A stretch of DNA of 64,000 nt, from positions 1 through 64,000 of the forward strand of contig JAYFNB010000024.1 of assembly GCA_034933685.1 (NCBI GenBank), given 5' to 3'. Within the stretch, counting starts at the first letter, position 1. Every line of letters starts with the position of its first letter. The notes beneath the pieces are model-generated. The model made no database searches. It saw nothing but the letters and a program-made list of their open reading frames with translations, and was not told where the DNA came from. Below are positions 35,382-43,907 of the stretch, piece after piece. The position numbers and the translations under genes are program-made. Origin of the DNA: UBA8514 sp034933685 (GTDB lineage Bacteria > Bacillota > Clostridia > Lachnospirales > Anaerotignaceae).

Positions 35382-36152
35382 ATGGCATTTTTAGAAGTAA
35401 AAAATCTTAAAAAAGTGTATACCACAAGGTTTGGCGCCAACAACGTTAAAGCACTAGAGAATGTTAGTTTTTCGGTAGAAAAAGGTGAATATTTAGCAGT
35501 AATGGGAGAATCGGGTTCTGGCAAAACTACTCTCCTTAATCTTTTAGCCTCATTAGACAAACCAACAGAGGGAGAAATATTGTTAGACGAAAAATCTTTC
35601 TCAAAAATTAAAAACAAAGAACTATGTGCTTTTCGCAGGGATAATCTTGGGTTTGTATTTCAGGATTTTAATTTATTAGACACTTTTTCTTTGCAGGATA
35701 ATATATTTTTACCTTTGGTGCTTCAAGGAAAACTATATTCTGAAATGAAGGAGAGATTAATTCCTTTAGCAAAACAACTGGGAATAACAGAATTCTTAGC
35801 AAAATATCCATATGAAGTATCTGGTGGACAGAAACAAAGGGCGGCTGTAGCAAGGGCGTTAATTACACAGCCTAAGCTTATTCTTGCAGATGAACCAACA
35901 GGAGCACTGGACTCAAAATCGGCAACAAGTCTTTTGAATATGTTTTCAGATGTAAATAAAGATGGGCAGACAATTGTAATGGTTACCCATAGCATTCAGG
36001 CGGCAAAGTGTGCAGGCAGAGTTTTATTCATAAAAGATGGTAATTTATTTCATCAGATTTACAGAGGCAATTCATCTGACGATGAAATGTACCATAAAAT
36101 TTCTGATACTTTAACAGTACTTCAGACCGAAGGAGTTGAAGGAAATGAGTAA
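35382..36152 (+). CDS. ABC transporter ATP-binding protein (BceA-like)
   Basis: 256 aa. MacB/BceA-type NTPase: Walker A GESGSGKTT, Q-loop FVFQDFNLLD, signature VSGGQKQRAAVARAL, Walker B LILADEPTGALDS, H-loop VTHS. A likely promoter with extended -10 TGTTATAAT (35307-35315) lies 70 nt upstream, and a CTTACA/TGTAAG inverted pair near 35245-35275 might be the regulator site. The permease gene overlaps its last 8 nt. Confidence 0.92.
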   Translation: MAFLEVKNLKKVYTTRFGANNVKALENVSFSVEKGEYLAVMGESGSGKTTLLNLLASLDKPTEGEILLDEKSFSKIKNKELCAFRRDNLGFVFQDFNLLDTFSLQDNIFLPLVLQGKLYSEMKERLIPLAKQLGITEFLAKYPYEVSGGQKQRAAVARALITQPKLILADEPTGALDSKSATSLLNMFSDVNKDGQTIVMVTHSIQAAKCAGRVLFIKDGNLFHQIYRGNSSDDEMYHKISDTLTVLQTEGVEGNE

Positions 36153-38148
36153 AACAATTATTTTGCCCAAAATGGCAGCTACTGGAATTCGAAAAAATGG
36201 AATAGTTTATTTTCCTTACATTTTAACAACAGCTTTTTCTGTATGTGTTTTCTTTATTTTTAGTTGCATAATAAATAATGATTTTCTTAAAAATGTACCA
36301 CATGCAGATTATGTGTGGGTTCTTTTACAAGTTGGCAATGTTTTACTGGGCATAATTCTAGTTCCATTTTTATTCTACACAAACAGTTTTTTAATTAAGA
36401 GGCGTAAAAATGAAATTGGGCTTTACAGTATACTCGGACTAGAGAAAAAACACATTGCTTTTATGATGTTTATGGAGACTCTAATTATTTACATTACTGC
36501 TGTGGTGATAGGCCTGATAACCGCAGCGGTATTTGCAAAGTTAGCATTTTTAATTTTGCTTAACGCAAGCGGATTGCCAGTTGACGTTGAATTTACTATG
36601 CCCATTAGTAGCTTTATAACAACTTTGCTTTTTTTTGGAGGAGTTTCTTTACTTAATTTGGGAACTAATTTGTATCAAGTAACGAAGGCAAACCCCAGTG
36701 ATTTGCTAAGAGAACCTAAAAAAGGTGAAAAACAGCCAAAGAGTCTTTGGATATCTACAGTGCTTGGGATTTTATTCCTAGGTGGTGGATATTGGATTGC
36801 ATTTGTTTCAAAGGTAGATGGCATGATTTTTTTGAATTTTTTCTTGGCAGTATTTATGGTTGTTGTTGGCACTTATTTTTTGTTCACCTCTGGAAGTATT
36901 GCATTACTAAGAACACTGAGAAATAACAAAAATTTTTACTATAAAAAAACTAATTACATCACTATATCAGGAATGATTTACCGAATGAAAAAAAGCGCAG
37001 CAAGTTTAGTTAACATCTGTATATTCAGCACCATGGTAATAATCACTTTACTGTGTACTGTTTCTTTAACCTTGGGAGAAAAAGAAGCCATTCGTTTCAT
37101 TTGTCCGCTTGACGCTTCATACCTTTTTGATTCCTCTAAAATGCAGGATCCTAGTGCTTTTGAAGCTGACATGCAAAGTCTTGCCAGTGTAAATAATGTG
37201 CAAATAAAAGATAAGATTGATTATTACTATTTTCTAATTGACACTTGTAATAATCAAAATATTTTTTCAATTTTAAAGAACTCATCTGATATGGAAAAAG
37301 AAAGACAAGTTAGACTTATGTCACTAGCAGATTTTAATAGGATTGAAGGGCAAAACCAAGTATTAGAACCAAATGAAATTCTTGTTTACTCAAATATAGA
37401 AGATTTTAAATTTAGTTCAGTTACGTTAAATGAAAAAATGTATAATGTGAAGCAGGAAATAAGTTCATTCCACTTTGATACCAAAGAGAAAAACAATTAC
37501 TCCAGAGGAAGGTTGTATTTTATAATAGACGATTATAATAATATTGAGGAAATAGCAAAAGTTTTTAATGAAGAAAGTGATTATCCCGACTATGAGGGCA
37601 GTGGTTCTCCATACTATTCAGTAAGGTTCAATATGGAAGGGGAATTAAGTAACAAGGAGGCATTTTTAAATGCTTTAGATAAAAATTGGTCTGAAATACC
37701 CGGGTTTCATAGTAGTAAAAATGTTATTGACTGGGGTTATGATGTGAAATCTATGGATGGTGGCTTACTTTTTTTAGGTGCATTTTTCGGTTTAATTTTC
37801 ACTATTTGTTTACTGCTAATTATGTATTATAAGCAAATTTCTGAGGGGCTAGAAGACAAGCAGAATTTTGACGTTATGCAGCAGGTTGGATTAAGTGACG
37901 AAGATGTAAAATCAACTATTCATAGACAAATTATGCTAGTATTTGGGCTACCATTAGCAGTTGCAATAATTCACACAATGATGGGACTTAGAATGACAAC
38001 TAAGTTACTGTATGCACTTAACCTATACAATAACAAATTAATTGCTTTGTCTTGCCTTGGAATTATTGGAGTATTTACTGTACTCTACGTATTGAGTTAT
38101 TTTGTAACAGCTAATACCTATTATAACATTGTTAAAAGGAAAAATTAA
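36145..38148 (+). CDS. FtsX-family ABC permease (BceB-like)
   Basis: 667 aa from ATG 36145, overlapping the ATPase stop by 8 nt. About ten membrane segments, with a roughly 230-aa extracellular domain between helices 7 and 8 (approximately residues 315-540), the diagnostic BceB layout; two FtsX domains flank it (RKNEIGLYSILGLEKKHI, QNFDVMQQVGLSDEDV). BceAB transporters free lipid II-cycle targets from bacitracin, lantibiotics or defensins and also signal to their kinase. Substrate cannot be told from sequence. Confidence 0.9.
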   Translation: MSKTIILPKMAATGIRKNGIVYFPYILTTAFSVCVFFIFSCIINNDFLKNVPHADYVWVLLQVGNVLLGIILVPFLFYTNSFLIKRRKNEIGLYSILGLEKKHIAFMMFMETLIIYITAVVIGLITAAVFAKLAFLILLNASGLPVDVEFTMPISSFITTLLFFGGVSLLNLGTNLYQVTKANPSDLLREPKKGEKQPKSLWISTVLGILFLGGGYWIAFVSKVDGMIFLNFFLAVFMVVVGTYFLFTSGSIALLRTLRNNKNFYYKKTNYITISGMIYRMKKSAASLVNICIFSTMVIITLLCTVSLTLGEKEAIRFICPLDASYLFDSSKMQDPSAFEADMQSLASVNNVQIKDKIDYYYFLIDTCNNQNIFSILKNSSDMEKERQVRLMSLADFNRIEGQNQVLEPNEILVYSNIEDFKFSSVTLNEKMYNVKQEISSFHFDTKEKNNYSRGRLYFIIDDYNNIEEIAKVFNEESDYPDYEGSGSPYYSVRFNMEGELSNKEAFLNALDKNWSEIPGFHSSKNVIDWGYDVKSMDGGLLFLGAFFGLIFTICLLLIMYYKQISEGLEDKQNFDVMQQVGLSDEDVKSTIHRQIMLVFGLPLAVAIIHTMMGLRMTTKLLYALNLYNNKLIALSCLGIIGVFTVLYVLSYFVTANTYYNIVKRKN

Positions 38149-38173
38149 CATAAAGCGGTAAAGGAAATTATAT

Positions 38174-38210
38174 AAAGCCTATAACATACAATTACCATGT
38201 TATAGGCTTT
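38174..38210. terminator. Hairpin between bceB-like and DUF606 genes
   Basis: Fourteen-bp stem AAAGCCTATAACAT / ATGTTATAGGCTTT with a 9-nt loop, between convergent genes. U-tracts are short on both sides, so it is a probable bidirectional terminator of moderate strength. Confidence 0.7.
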
Positions 38211-38238
38211 AATGCGACAACATTTTAGGTCAAGAAGA

Positions 38239-38694
38239 CTAATATTTTTGGATAATGTATACACCGGATACAAGTAAAACCATACCTATAATGCGTAAAG
38301 GACTTATAAGGTGAATTTTGTTTCCCATAAGACCAAAGTGGTCAAAGATAACGGCAAGGATAATTTGACCACAGATTGCAAGACTAAACATATTTGCAAA
38401 TCCTATTTTAGAAGGAGAAATTATTGTTGTGAAAATATAGAATGCACCTAAAAGACCTCCAGTAAACATCCACCAACGAATGTCTTTCATTGTGCTTAAG
38501 GTTGATAATGCATAAGTACCGTTTGCTAATGTATAACAAAATACAATACAAAGACCAATTGAGCCAACAAGAAAGCTTACTAAAGAAGCAAGAATTGGAC
38601 TTCCGATGTTTGAACGAAGTTGCCCATTTATTCCAACTTGCAATGCTACAGCAAGGCCAGATAAAAAAGAAAGTAAATAATATTGTAGTGACAT
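38239..38694 (-). CDS. DMT superfamily transporter, DUF606/YdcZ type
   Basis: 151 aa with five membrane helices: half the length of a 10-helix EamA transporter, which is normal for the DUF606 group. Typical start LSFLSGLAVALQVGINGQLR and the central WWMFTGGLLGAFYIFTTI.. and GQIILAVIFDHFG motifs. An extended -10 TGGTATAAT on the minus strand near 38744-38752 is its likely promoter. Substrate unknown. Confidence 0.88.
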   Translation of the reverse strand: MSLQYYLLSFLSGLAVALQVGINGQLRSNIGSPILASLVSFLVGSIGLCIVFCYTLANGTYALSTLSTMKDIRWWMFTGGLLGAFYIFTTIISPSKIGFANMFSLAICGQIILAVIFDHFGLMGNKIHLISPLRIIGMVLLVSGVYIIQKY

Positions 38695-39006
38695 TTTTAA
38701 CCTCCGTTATGATTAGGTAATTGTGATTTTTCTGTACTTGATTATACCATAAATTAAAGTGATAAAAGAAGAAAAAACAAAAAATATTAAAATTAATAAA
38801 TCTATTCTTATACAATGTTATTGAAAATAATAAATAATTTGAAAATTAAAAATATTAAAGATACTAAAAATTGTGTTATAATTCAAATTAGATTAATTAC
38901 ATAGAATATGAGAGGTATGTTTGTTAGCATAACTGGGGAAAGAGAGGTGCTCGAATAAAATTTGTTAAGGTAATTGAAAAAAATTATAGTTTGAAGAGGT
39001 GTAATT

Positions 39007-39246
39007 GTGAAGTGTCCATATTGTGATGAAGAAATGGAGCAAGGAGTTATACAAAGTCCATATGAAATAAGTTGGAAGACAAAAAGGCATTTCATTGGTA
39101 GTGCTGAATATAATGAAGGATCAGTTGTTCTGTCAGCAACGTCTTTTTTCAAAGGTCCGGCGGTAGTATCGTATCTTTGTAGAAAGTGTAAAAAAGTTAT
39201 TATTGATTATGAGAATGGGAAATGTGATTGCAACCATTTGGAATAA
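39007..39246 (+). CDS. Small zinc-ribbon protein (PF20097-like)
   Basis: 79 aa, GTG start with GAGGTG upstream. Starts MKCPYCDEEMEQGVIQS and ends LCRKCKKVIIDY: two CxxC pairs 50 residues apart form a zinc ribbon, with SWKTKRHF between. Widespread small Firmicutes protein with no assigned role. Possibly driven by the extended -10 TGTTATAAT at 38874-38882. Gene-free sequence follows to 39673. Confidence 0.82.
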   Translation: MKCPYCDEEMEQGVIQSPYEISWKTKRHFIGSAEYNEGSVVLSATSFFKGPAVVSYLCRKCKKVIIDYENGKCDCNHLE

Positions 39247-39264
39247 AAAAATTATGAGAATGCC

Positions 39265-39293
39265 TTTACATTTAGAATGAATTGAAGTATAAT
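39265..39293 (+). promoter_or_regulatory. Promoter of a candidate non-coding RNA
   Basis: TTTACA (39265-39270), 17-nt spacer, TATAAT (39288-39293). No coding sequence follows for 380 nt; instead there is a structured stretch ending in an intrinsic terminator. Confidence 0.65.
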
Positions 39294-39299
39294 AATATG

Positions 39300-39563
39300 C
39301 ATATTGAGACGAAAGGATGGTTTGTTTGTTAATTGTTTCTGTAATGGTGAACTTCAACTAAATAGTTGAGAAAGGTTGCTTCATTAAGGTGGGTTTTGCC
39401 TGCTTATTTGAGTGCGCCTACTTATGCCTTACAGATAAACTTCTGCAATAACCATCGAATTTATAGAGTGTCAATAATTTAAGATTTATTGATATTCATA
39501 TAGTAGCGTTTTTAGTTATGATTATTACGAAGTGTAACAGGCTTGTTCTGTTACACTTTTTTA
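39300..39563 (+). ncRNA. Candidate structured RNA (rod-like, possibly 6S-like)
   Basis: From the predicted start near 39300 to a terminator at 39563 there is no ORF with a ribosome site. Nested pairings form a rod: TATTGA (39302-39307) with TCAATA (39471-39476); GATGGTT (39316-39322) with AACCATC (39450-39456); TCTGTAA (39338-39344) with TTACAGA (39429-39435); inside are a perfect CAACTA/TAGTTG hairpin (39353-39366) and a GCTTCA/TGAG.GC stem. A long rod with internal loops recalls 6S RNA, but I cannot match conserved 6S sequence, so identity is open. Confidence 0.55.
39531..39563 (+). terminator. Intrinsic terminator of the candidate RNA
   Basis: Perfect stem AGTGTAACAG / CTGTTACACT with a GCTTGTT loop and six T. 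It closes the transcript starting near 39300. Confidence 0.88.
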
Positions 39564-39582
39564 TTTCTCGATAGTTAAAATT

Positions 39583-39654
39583 TGCCCACAGGAGTAATCT
39601 GCATATTTTTAGAATTTAGAAATATAAGGCAGCCTTTCACTTGTGGGCATTTTT
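39583..39654 (+). promoter_or_regulatory. Terminator-like structured leader just before the MutS2-like gene
   Basis: TGCCCACA (39583-39590) pairs with TGTGGGCA (39642-39649), followed by five T; an inner arm CTGC-ATATTT / AAATAT-..-GCAG sits within. The U-tract ends 4 nt before the TGGAGGA ribosome site, so this is either a second terminator or an attenuator controlling the gene. Confidence 0.55.
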
Positions 39655-39673
39655 ATATGGAGGAATTTCATTA

Positions 39674-41596
39674 ATGAATACAAATAATACACTAGAATTT
39701 AATGTTATACTTGAAAGACTAGCGTCATTAGCACTTTCAGAAAAAGTAAAAGAAAAATTGCTTTCGTTACAGCCTGTTTTAAGTGAACGAGAATGTAAAG
39801 ATAAAATTCAAGAAACAACAGAAGGATTAAAAATATTAGAAGGCTTAGGAAATCCGCCTATACCTTCTATGACAGAACTTGATAAAATTTTAGATTTATC
39901 TACAAAGGGCTCAATGTTAATTCCAGAACAGCTTACCATTGTTTGCTCATTTATAGCCTCATGCAAGAGAATGATAAATTACCTTAAAAAAGCTGAAACA
40001 CTTACTGTAAGCATAGCTAGCTATGGCAAAGCATTTTATCCACTTGAAATGCTTTTTGATGAGATTAACCGTTCAATTAGAAATGATATGGTTGAGGATA
40101 ATGCAACCAGTGCGCTATGTAATATCCGCAGAACAATTGAAAATGCAAAAGCTTCCATAAAACTAAAGCTTGATAGCATACTTCGTAGCAAAAAAGAATA
40201 TCTAGCAGATGGTTATGTTGTTACACGCAACGGAAAATTTGTGTTGCCCGTTAAAAAGGAATACAAAAATCAAGTAACCGGAACCGTAGTTGATACCTCT
40301 AACACTGGCAGCACGTGTTTTATTGAGCCTACCGCAATTAGAAAATTACAAGATGAATTAACATGCTTAGAAATTGATGAGGATAATGAAGTTAGAAAAA
40401 TACTATATACTCTAACTGCTTTGGTGGAAAGCTATATAAGTGAATTAAAAATAAATATGGAATGCATGGAAAAACTGGACTATATATTTGCAAAAGCAAA
40501 ACTGTCTATGGAAATGAAAGCTATTCCTGTGACAATAACAACTGAACGAAAATTTATAATAAAACATGGAAGACATCCGTTATTAAATTCAAAGGTGTGT
40601 GTGCCGTTGGATTTTGAAATTGGAGGCGAAACTAGTGGTGTTATAATAACAGGCCCTAATACAGGAGGAAAAACAGTTGCTCTTAAAACAGTTGGGTTAC
40701 TGTCACTTATGGCTCAAAGCGGACTGCATGTGCCAGTAGCTCAAGGCAGCGTATTTTGTATGTTCAGTAATGTTTTGTGTGATATTGGTGATGGTCAGAG
40801 TATTGAGGAGAATCTATCCACATTTTCAGCTCACATAACTAACATTATTGATATTTTGAGAAACGTATCCCATGAAAGTCTTGTTTTACTTGATGAGGTA
40901 GGCTCTGGCACAGACCCAGCCGAAGGCATGGGCATAGCAATTTCTATTCTAGCTGAGTTAAGGGATAGAAACTGCAATTTTGTTGCAACAACACACTATC
41001 CAGAAATTAAAGATTTTGCCAAAAATACGGAAGGACTAATTAATGCAAGAATGGAATTTGACAGAGAAAGTTTACAGCCGTTATACAAATTGAAAATTGG
41101 TGAGGCAGGGGAAAGCTGCGCTTTATACATTGCGCAAAGGTTAGGTTTTCCAAGCCATATGTTAGCAAGGGCAGAGAAAGAGGCCTATAATAAAGCTTCG
41201 GTTGTTAAAGAACATTCAAGTATTATAATTAAGGAAGAAAAGAAAGAAAATACAGTTTCAACCAATAAAATTAAGCCGGAAATTATAAAAACTACTAAAC
41301 CATTGCATGGTGAAAGCTTCAATGTTGGAGATAGTGTAAAAGTTTTTCCTCAAAAAGACATTGGTATTATTTACAAAACAATAGATGAAAAAGGAAATCT
41401 TATAGTACAAATTAAAGGCAAAAAGCAAGCAATTAATCACAAAAGGATTAAGCTTATAACACCTGCAAGCCAACTATATCCAGATGATTATGATTTTTCA
41501 ATTATTTTTGACACGGTTGAAAATCGTAAGGCTAGGCATGACATGGGAAGAAAATATGACCCTAGTTTGGAAGTAAAATGTGAGGATGAAATTTAG
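39674..41596 (+). CDS. MutS2-like ATPase lacking the Smr nuclease domain
   Basis: 640 aa from ATG 39674 (TGGAGGA upstream). Follows MutS2 through the core: N-terminal helical domain, clamp region, IKHGRHPLLN, Walker A GPNTGGKT, GDGQSIEENLSTFSAH, Walker B LVLLDEVGSGTDPAEG, and a KOW-like domain near 555-605. Typical MutS2 is about 780 aa and ends in an Smr endonuclease; here the chain stops after a short tail ENRKARHDMGRKYDP. MutS2 acts on collided ribosomes or recombination intermediates; without Smr this one cannot cut by that route. Intact frame, so a paralogue type rather than a pseudogene. Confidence 0.85.
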   Translation: MNTNNTLEFNVILERLASLALSEKVKEKLLSLQPVLSERECKDKIQETTEGLKILEGLGNPPIPSMTELDKILDLSTKGSMLIPEQLTIVCSFIASCKRMINYLKKAETLTVSIASYGKAFYPLEMLFDEINRSIRNDMVEDNATSALCNIRRTIENAKASIKLKLDSILRSKKEYLADGYVVTRNGKFVLPVKKEYKNQVTGTVVDTSNTGSTCFIEPTAIRKLQDELTCLEIDEDNEVRKILYTLTALVESYISELKINMECMEKLDYIFAKAKLSMEMKAIPVTITTERKFIIKHGRHPLLNSKVCVPLDFEIGGETSGVIITGPNTGGKTVALKTVGLLSLMAQSGLHVPVAQGSVFCMFSNVLCDIGDGQSIEENLSTFSAHITNIIDILRNVSHESLVLLDEVGSGTDPAEGMGIAISILAELRDRNCNFVATTHYPEIKDFAKNTEGLINARMEFDRESLQPLYKLKIGEAGESCALYIAQRLGFPSHMLARAEKEAYNKASVVKEHSSIIIKEEKKENTVSTNKIKPEIIKTTKPLHGESFNVGDSVKVFPQKDIGIIYKTIDEKGNLIVQIKGKKQAINHKRIKLITPASQLYPDDYDFSIIFDTVENRKARHDMGRKYDPSLEVKCEDEI

Positions 41597-41643
41597 TTTA
41601 AATTTTGCAGACGATTTTGTTCTTAAAAAATTATTTAAACATA

Positions 41644-41672
41644 TTGACAAGTATCTATGTATACACTATAAT
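41644..41672 (+). promoter_or_regulatory. Promoter/operator of the arsR operon
   Basis: Perfect TTGACA (41644-41649), 17-nt spacer, perfect TATAAT (41667-41672). Overlapping AT-rich dyads, GTATC-TATGTATAC and ATAG-N4-CTAT (41679-41690), are suitable ArsR-type operator half-sites, implying repression by the first gene product. Confidence 0.85.
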
Positions 41673-41707
41673 ACAAATAGATAACTATCAATGTGAGGAG
41701 AGATAAT

Positions 41708-42004
41708 ATGAGTTCTATTGACGTTGCTTTAATATGCAAGGCACTTGGTGATAGTAATCGTCTGCAAATTGTTCAAATGCTTTCCGATGGTGAAAAATGT
41801 GCATGTAATTTATTGGAAAAGTTTGAAATTACACAGCCAACACTTTCCCATCATATGAGAATTTTGTGTGAATGTGGGTTGGTTGATGTACGAAAAGAGG
41901 GTAAATGGTCACACTATTCACTTAATAATGAAACATTAGCTATGTTCAAAGTGTTTGTTGGTAGTTTAACTGCTTCCAAGGAAGGTGAATGCTCATGTCA
42001 ATAA
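41708..42004 (+). CDS. arsR: ArsR/SmtB-family metal-responsive repressor
   Basis: 98 aa from ATG 41708 (GAGGAGAG upstream). Winged helix: ICKALGDSNRLQIVQMLSDGEKCACNLLEKFEITQPTLSHHMRILCECGLVDVRKEGKWSHYSLN. The CAC motif in the DNA-binding helix region is the arsenite site of classical ArsR; a CSC pair at the C-terminus (EGECSCQ) may add ligands. Expected to bind the promoter above and release on As(III) or a similar thiophilic ion. It overlaps the permease start by 10 nt. Confidence 0.92.
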   Translation: MSSIDVALICKALGDSNRLQIVQMLSDGEKCACNLLEKFEITQPTLSHHMRILCECGLVDVRKEGKWSHYSLNNETLAMFKVFVGSLTASKEGECSCQ

Positions 42005-42999
42005 TTTGGGACTTTGTTCAAAATGAAATTCTTGGAATGAAGTGGTTAAACGCTGGCGTGGGTAATGTGCTTACAGCTTTAGGGCTTGATATTACAGGAA
42101 GAACTGGTGGAAGTGTTCAGTTTTTTATTTATGACGTAGTGAAAATTACAATACTACTATGCTGTTTGATTTTTATGATTTCTTATATACAAAGCTATTT
42201 CCCACCTGAACGCAGTAAAAAAATTATGAGCCGTTTCCATGGCATATTGGCAAACATAATTGCTGCACTGCTAGGAACGGTAACACCATTTTGCTCCTGC
42301 TCGTCAATACCATTATTCATTGGTTTTACAAGTGCAGGTCTTCCACTTGGGGTTACATTTTCGTTCTTAATTTCGTCACCCATGGTAGACCTTGGTAGTT
42401 TAATTTTGCTTATGAGCATATTCGGTGCAAAAGTTGCAATTGTATATGTTGTAGTTGGTTTAATAGTAGCAGTTATTGGTGGAACGTTAATTGAAAAACT
42501 TCACATGGAAAACTATGTGGAGGAATTTATACGTTCAGCAAATGGTGTAGATATTGAATCTCCAGACTTGACAAAAAAAGAACGTCTATCTTATGCAAAG
42601 GATCAAATGGTGTCAACATTTAAAAAGGTGTTTCCATATATTTTGGTTGGTGTAGGAATAGGTGCTGTTATACACAACTGGATTCCTGAAAGCTGGATAG
42701 AGCTTGTTCTTGGAAGTCATAATCCATTTGGCGTTATTTTGGCAACAATTATAGGCGTGCCTATGTATGCAGATATTTTTGGAACTATTCCTGTGGCAGA
42801 AGCTTTGCTTTATAAAGGTGCACAATTAGGTACTATTTTGGCATTTATGATGGCTGTTACAACCTTAAGCCTGCCTTCAATGGTTATGCTTCGCAAGGCA
42901 GTTAAGCCTAAGTTGTTGGGTGTGTTTATAGGAATATGTACAGCTGGAATTATTATGGTTGGGTATATGTTTAATGCATTTCAGTATTTATTTGTATAA
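41995..42999 (+). CDS. PF03773 permease (ArsP/DUF318-like)
   Basis: 334 aa from ATG 41995 (AAGGTGA upstream, overlapping arsR). About eight membrane helices in two repeats; the key motif TPFCSCSSIPLFIGFTSAGLPLG carries the CSCSS cysteines, repeated in sense by IGVPMYADIFGTIPVAEALL. Family members include ArsP methylarsenite efflux permeases and proteins exporting copper or other ions. Co-encoded with ArsR and a thioredoxin-like Cys protein, so it is likely an arsenic or soft-metal exporter. Confidence 0.88.
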   Translation: MSIIWDFVQNEILGMKWLNAGVGNVLTALGLDITGRTGGSVQFFIYDVVKITILLCCLIFMISYIQSYFPPERSKKIMSRFHGILANIIAALLGTVTPFCSCSSIPLFIGFTSAGLPLGVTFSFLISSPMVDLGSLILLMSIFGAKVAIVYVVVGLIVAVIGGTLIEKLHMENYVEEFIRSANGVDIESPDLTKKERLSYAKDQMVSTFKKVFPYILVGVGIGAVIHNWIPESWIELVLGSHNPFGVILATIIGVPMYADIFGTIPVAEALLYKGAQLGTILAFMMAVTTLSLPSMVMLRKAVKPKLLGVFIGICTAGIIMVGYMFNAFQYLFV

Positions 43000-43033
43000 A
43001 ATATGATAACTTTATATATAAGGAGGTAATACT

Positions 43034-43435
43034 ATGGGATTATTTGGATTTGGAAAGAAAAAAGAAGAAGCTAAGGGTGAATGCGGTTGCGGATGCAACT
43101 GTGAATCAACAGAAACTAAACAAGTAAGTTCATGCTGTTGTGATGGTGGTTGCAATGAAGAAACAACGTCAAAAGCAGAGGATTTAAATGCAGAAAGAGA
43201 GGTAAAAGTGCTGGGCTCTGGCTGCGCAAAATGCAATGCCTTGGAGGCAGCAACAAAAGAGGCACTTATTGAACTTGGAATGGACACCACTATTGAACAT
43301 GTTACTGATTTTGCTAAAATTGCCGCTTATGGGGTTATGACAACACCTGCACTTGTGGTTGATGGAAAGGTGGTTTCTTTCGGGAAAGTTTTAAAAAAGG
43401 ATGACGTAGTGAAGATATTGCAAAAAGCAAGATAA
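43034..43435 (+). CDS. Cys-rich N-terminus plus thioredoxin-like redox protein (TIGR00412 type)
   Basis: 133 aa. The first 50 residues hold clustered cysteines (GECGCGCNC, SSCCCDGGC), a likely metal-binding tail. Residues 57-133 are a short thioredoxin fold with active site GSGCAKCNALE and cis-Pro TTPALVVDGK. Such 'redox-active disulfide protein 2' genes often follow PF03773 permeases in anaerobes. It may hand reduced metal or metalloid to the permease. AAGGAGG upstream. Confidence 0.9.
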   Translation: MGLFGFGKKKEEAKGECGCGCNCESTETKQVSSCCCDGGCNEETTSKAEDLNAEREVKVLGSGCAKCNALEAATKEALIELGMDTTIEHVTDFAKIAAYGVMTTPALVVDGKVVSFGKVLKKDDVVKILQKAR

Positions 43436-43474
43436 GTATTGCGTCAGCTCCATACCAGAAGGGTGGCATTTACA

Positions 43475-43692
43475 TTGAAAAAACCAAAGGTGGCGTTTAT
43501 TTGCGTTCATAATTCCTGTCGCAATCAGATGGTAGAGGCATTGGGCAGACATTTTGCTTCAAATGCTTTTTAGAGCCATGCAAATACCGTGAGGATTGGG
43601 GACTTGATGATCCAACAGGCAAAACTGATATTGAATTTATTGAAACAGCCAAGGAAATAGAGATGAAGATTAAAAAGTTAATTAAAGTGTAA
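43475..43692 (+). pseudogene. arsC: Decayed arsenate reductase (arsC, thioredoxin-coupled type)
   Basis: The 5' piece from TTG 43475 reads KPKVAFICVHNSCRNQMVEALG, the P-loop CxxxxxR of low-molecular-weight phosphatase-like ArsC, and stops at TAG 43571. The 3' piece, in a different frame, reads EPCKYREDWGLDDPTGKTD to TAA 43690-43692, the family's C-terminus. Roughly 60 central residues, including the second and third catalytic Cys, are missing. So an internal deletion with frameshift has removed arsenate reduction from this operon. Confidence 0.85.
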
Positions 43693-43770
43693 AAGCGTAA
43701 ACATGCCTTTAAAATATTTTTTTTGGGAAAAATAAAATCACTGATTGAAAAAATTCAAATATATATCAAA

Positions 43771-43825
43771 AATGCCTGTAAATTGACAAGGATTTTAATA
43801 TACCTTGCTTTGCAGGCGTTTTTTT
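43771..43825 (+). terminator. Intrinsic terminator ending the ars operon
   Basis: Outer stem ATGCCTGTAAA / TTTGCAGGCGT, inner stem CAAGG / CCTTG, then seven T. The region 43693-43770 before it holds nothing recognisable. Confidence 0.85.
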
Positions 43826-43833
43826 GATATAAT
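43805..43833 (+). promoter_or_regulatory. Promoter of putP, overlapping the preceding terminator
   Basis: TTGCTT (43805-43810) lies in the terminator's 3' arm; TATAAT (43828-43833) follows after a 17-nt spacer. The leader to the putP start is about 67 nt. Confidence 0.6.
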
Positions 43834-43907
43834 ATCAAACGTGCATTTAAAAAATGCTTTAATACGTTAATATATGGTGTTAAGGTAAGAATATAGGAGA
43901 GATGGAT

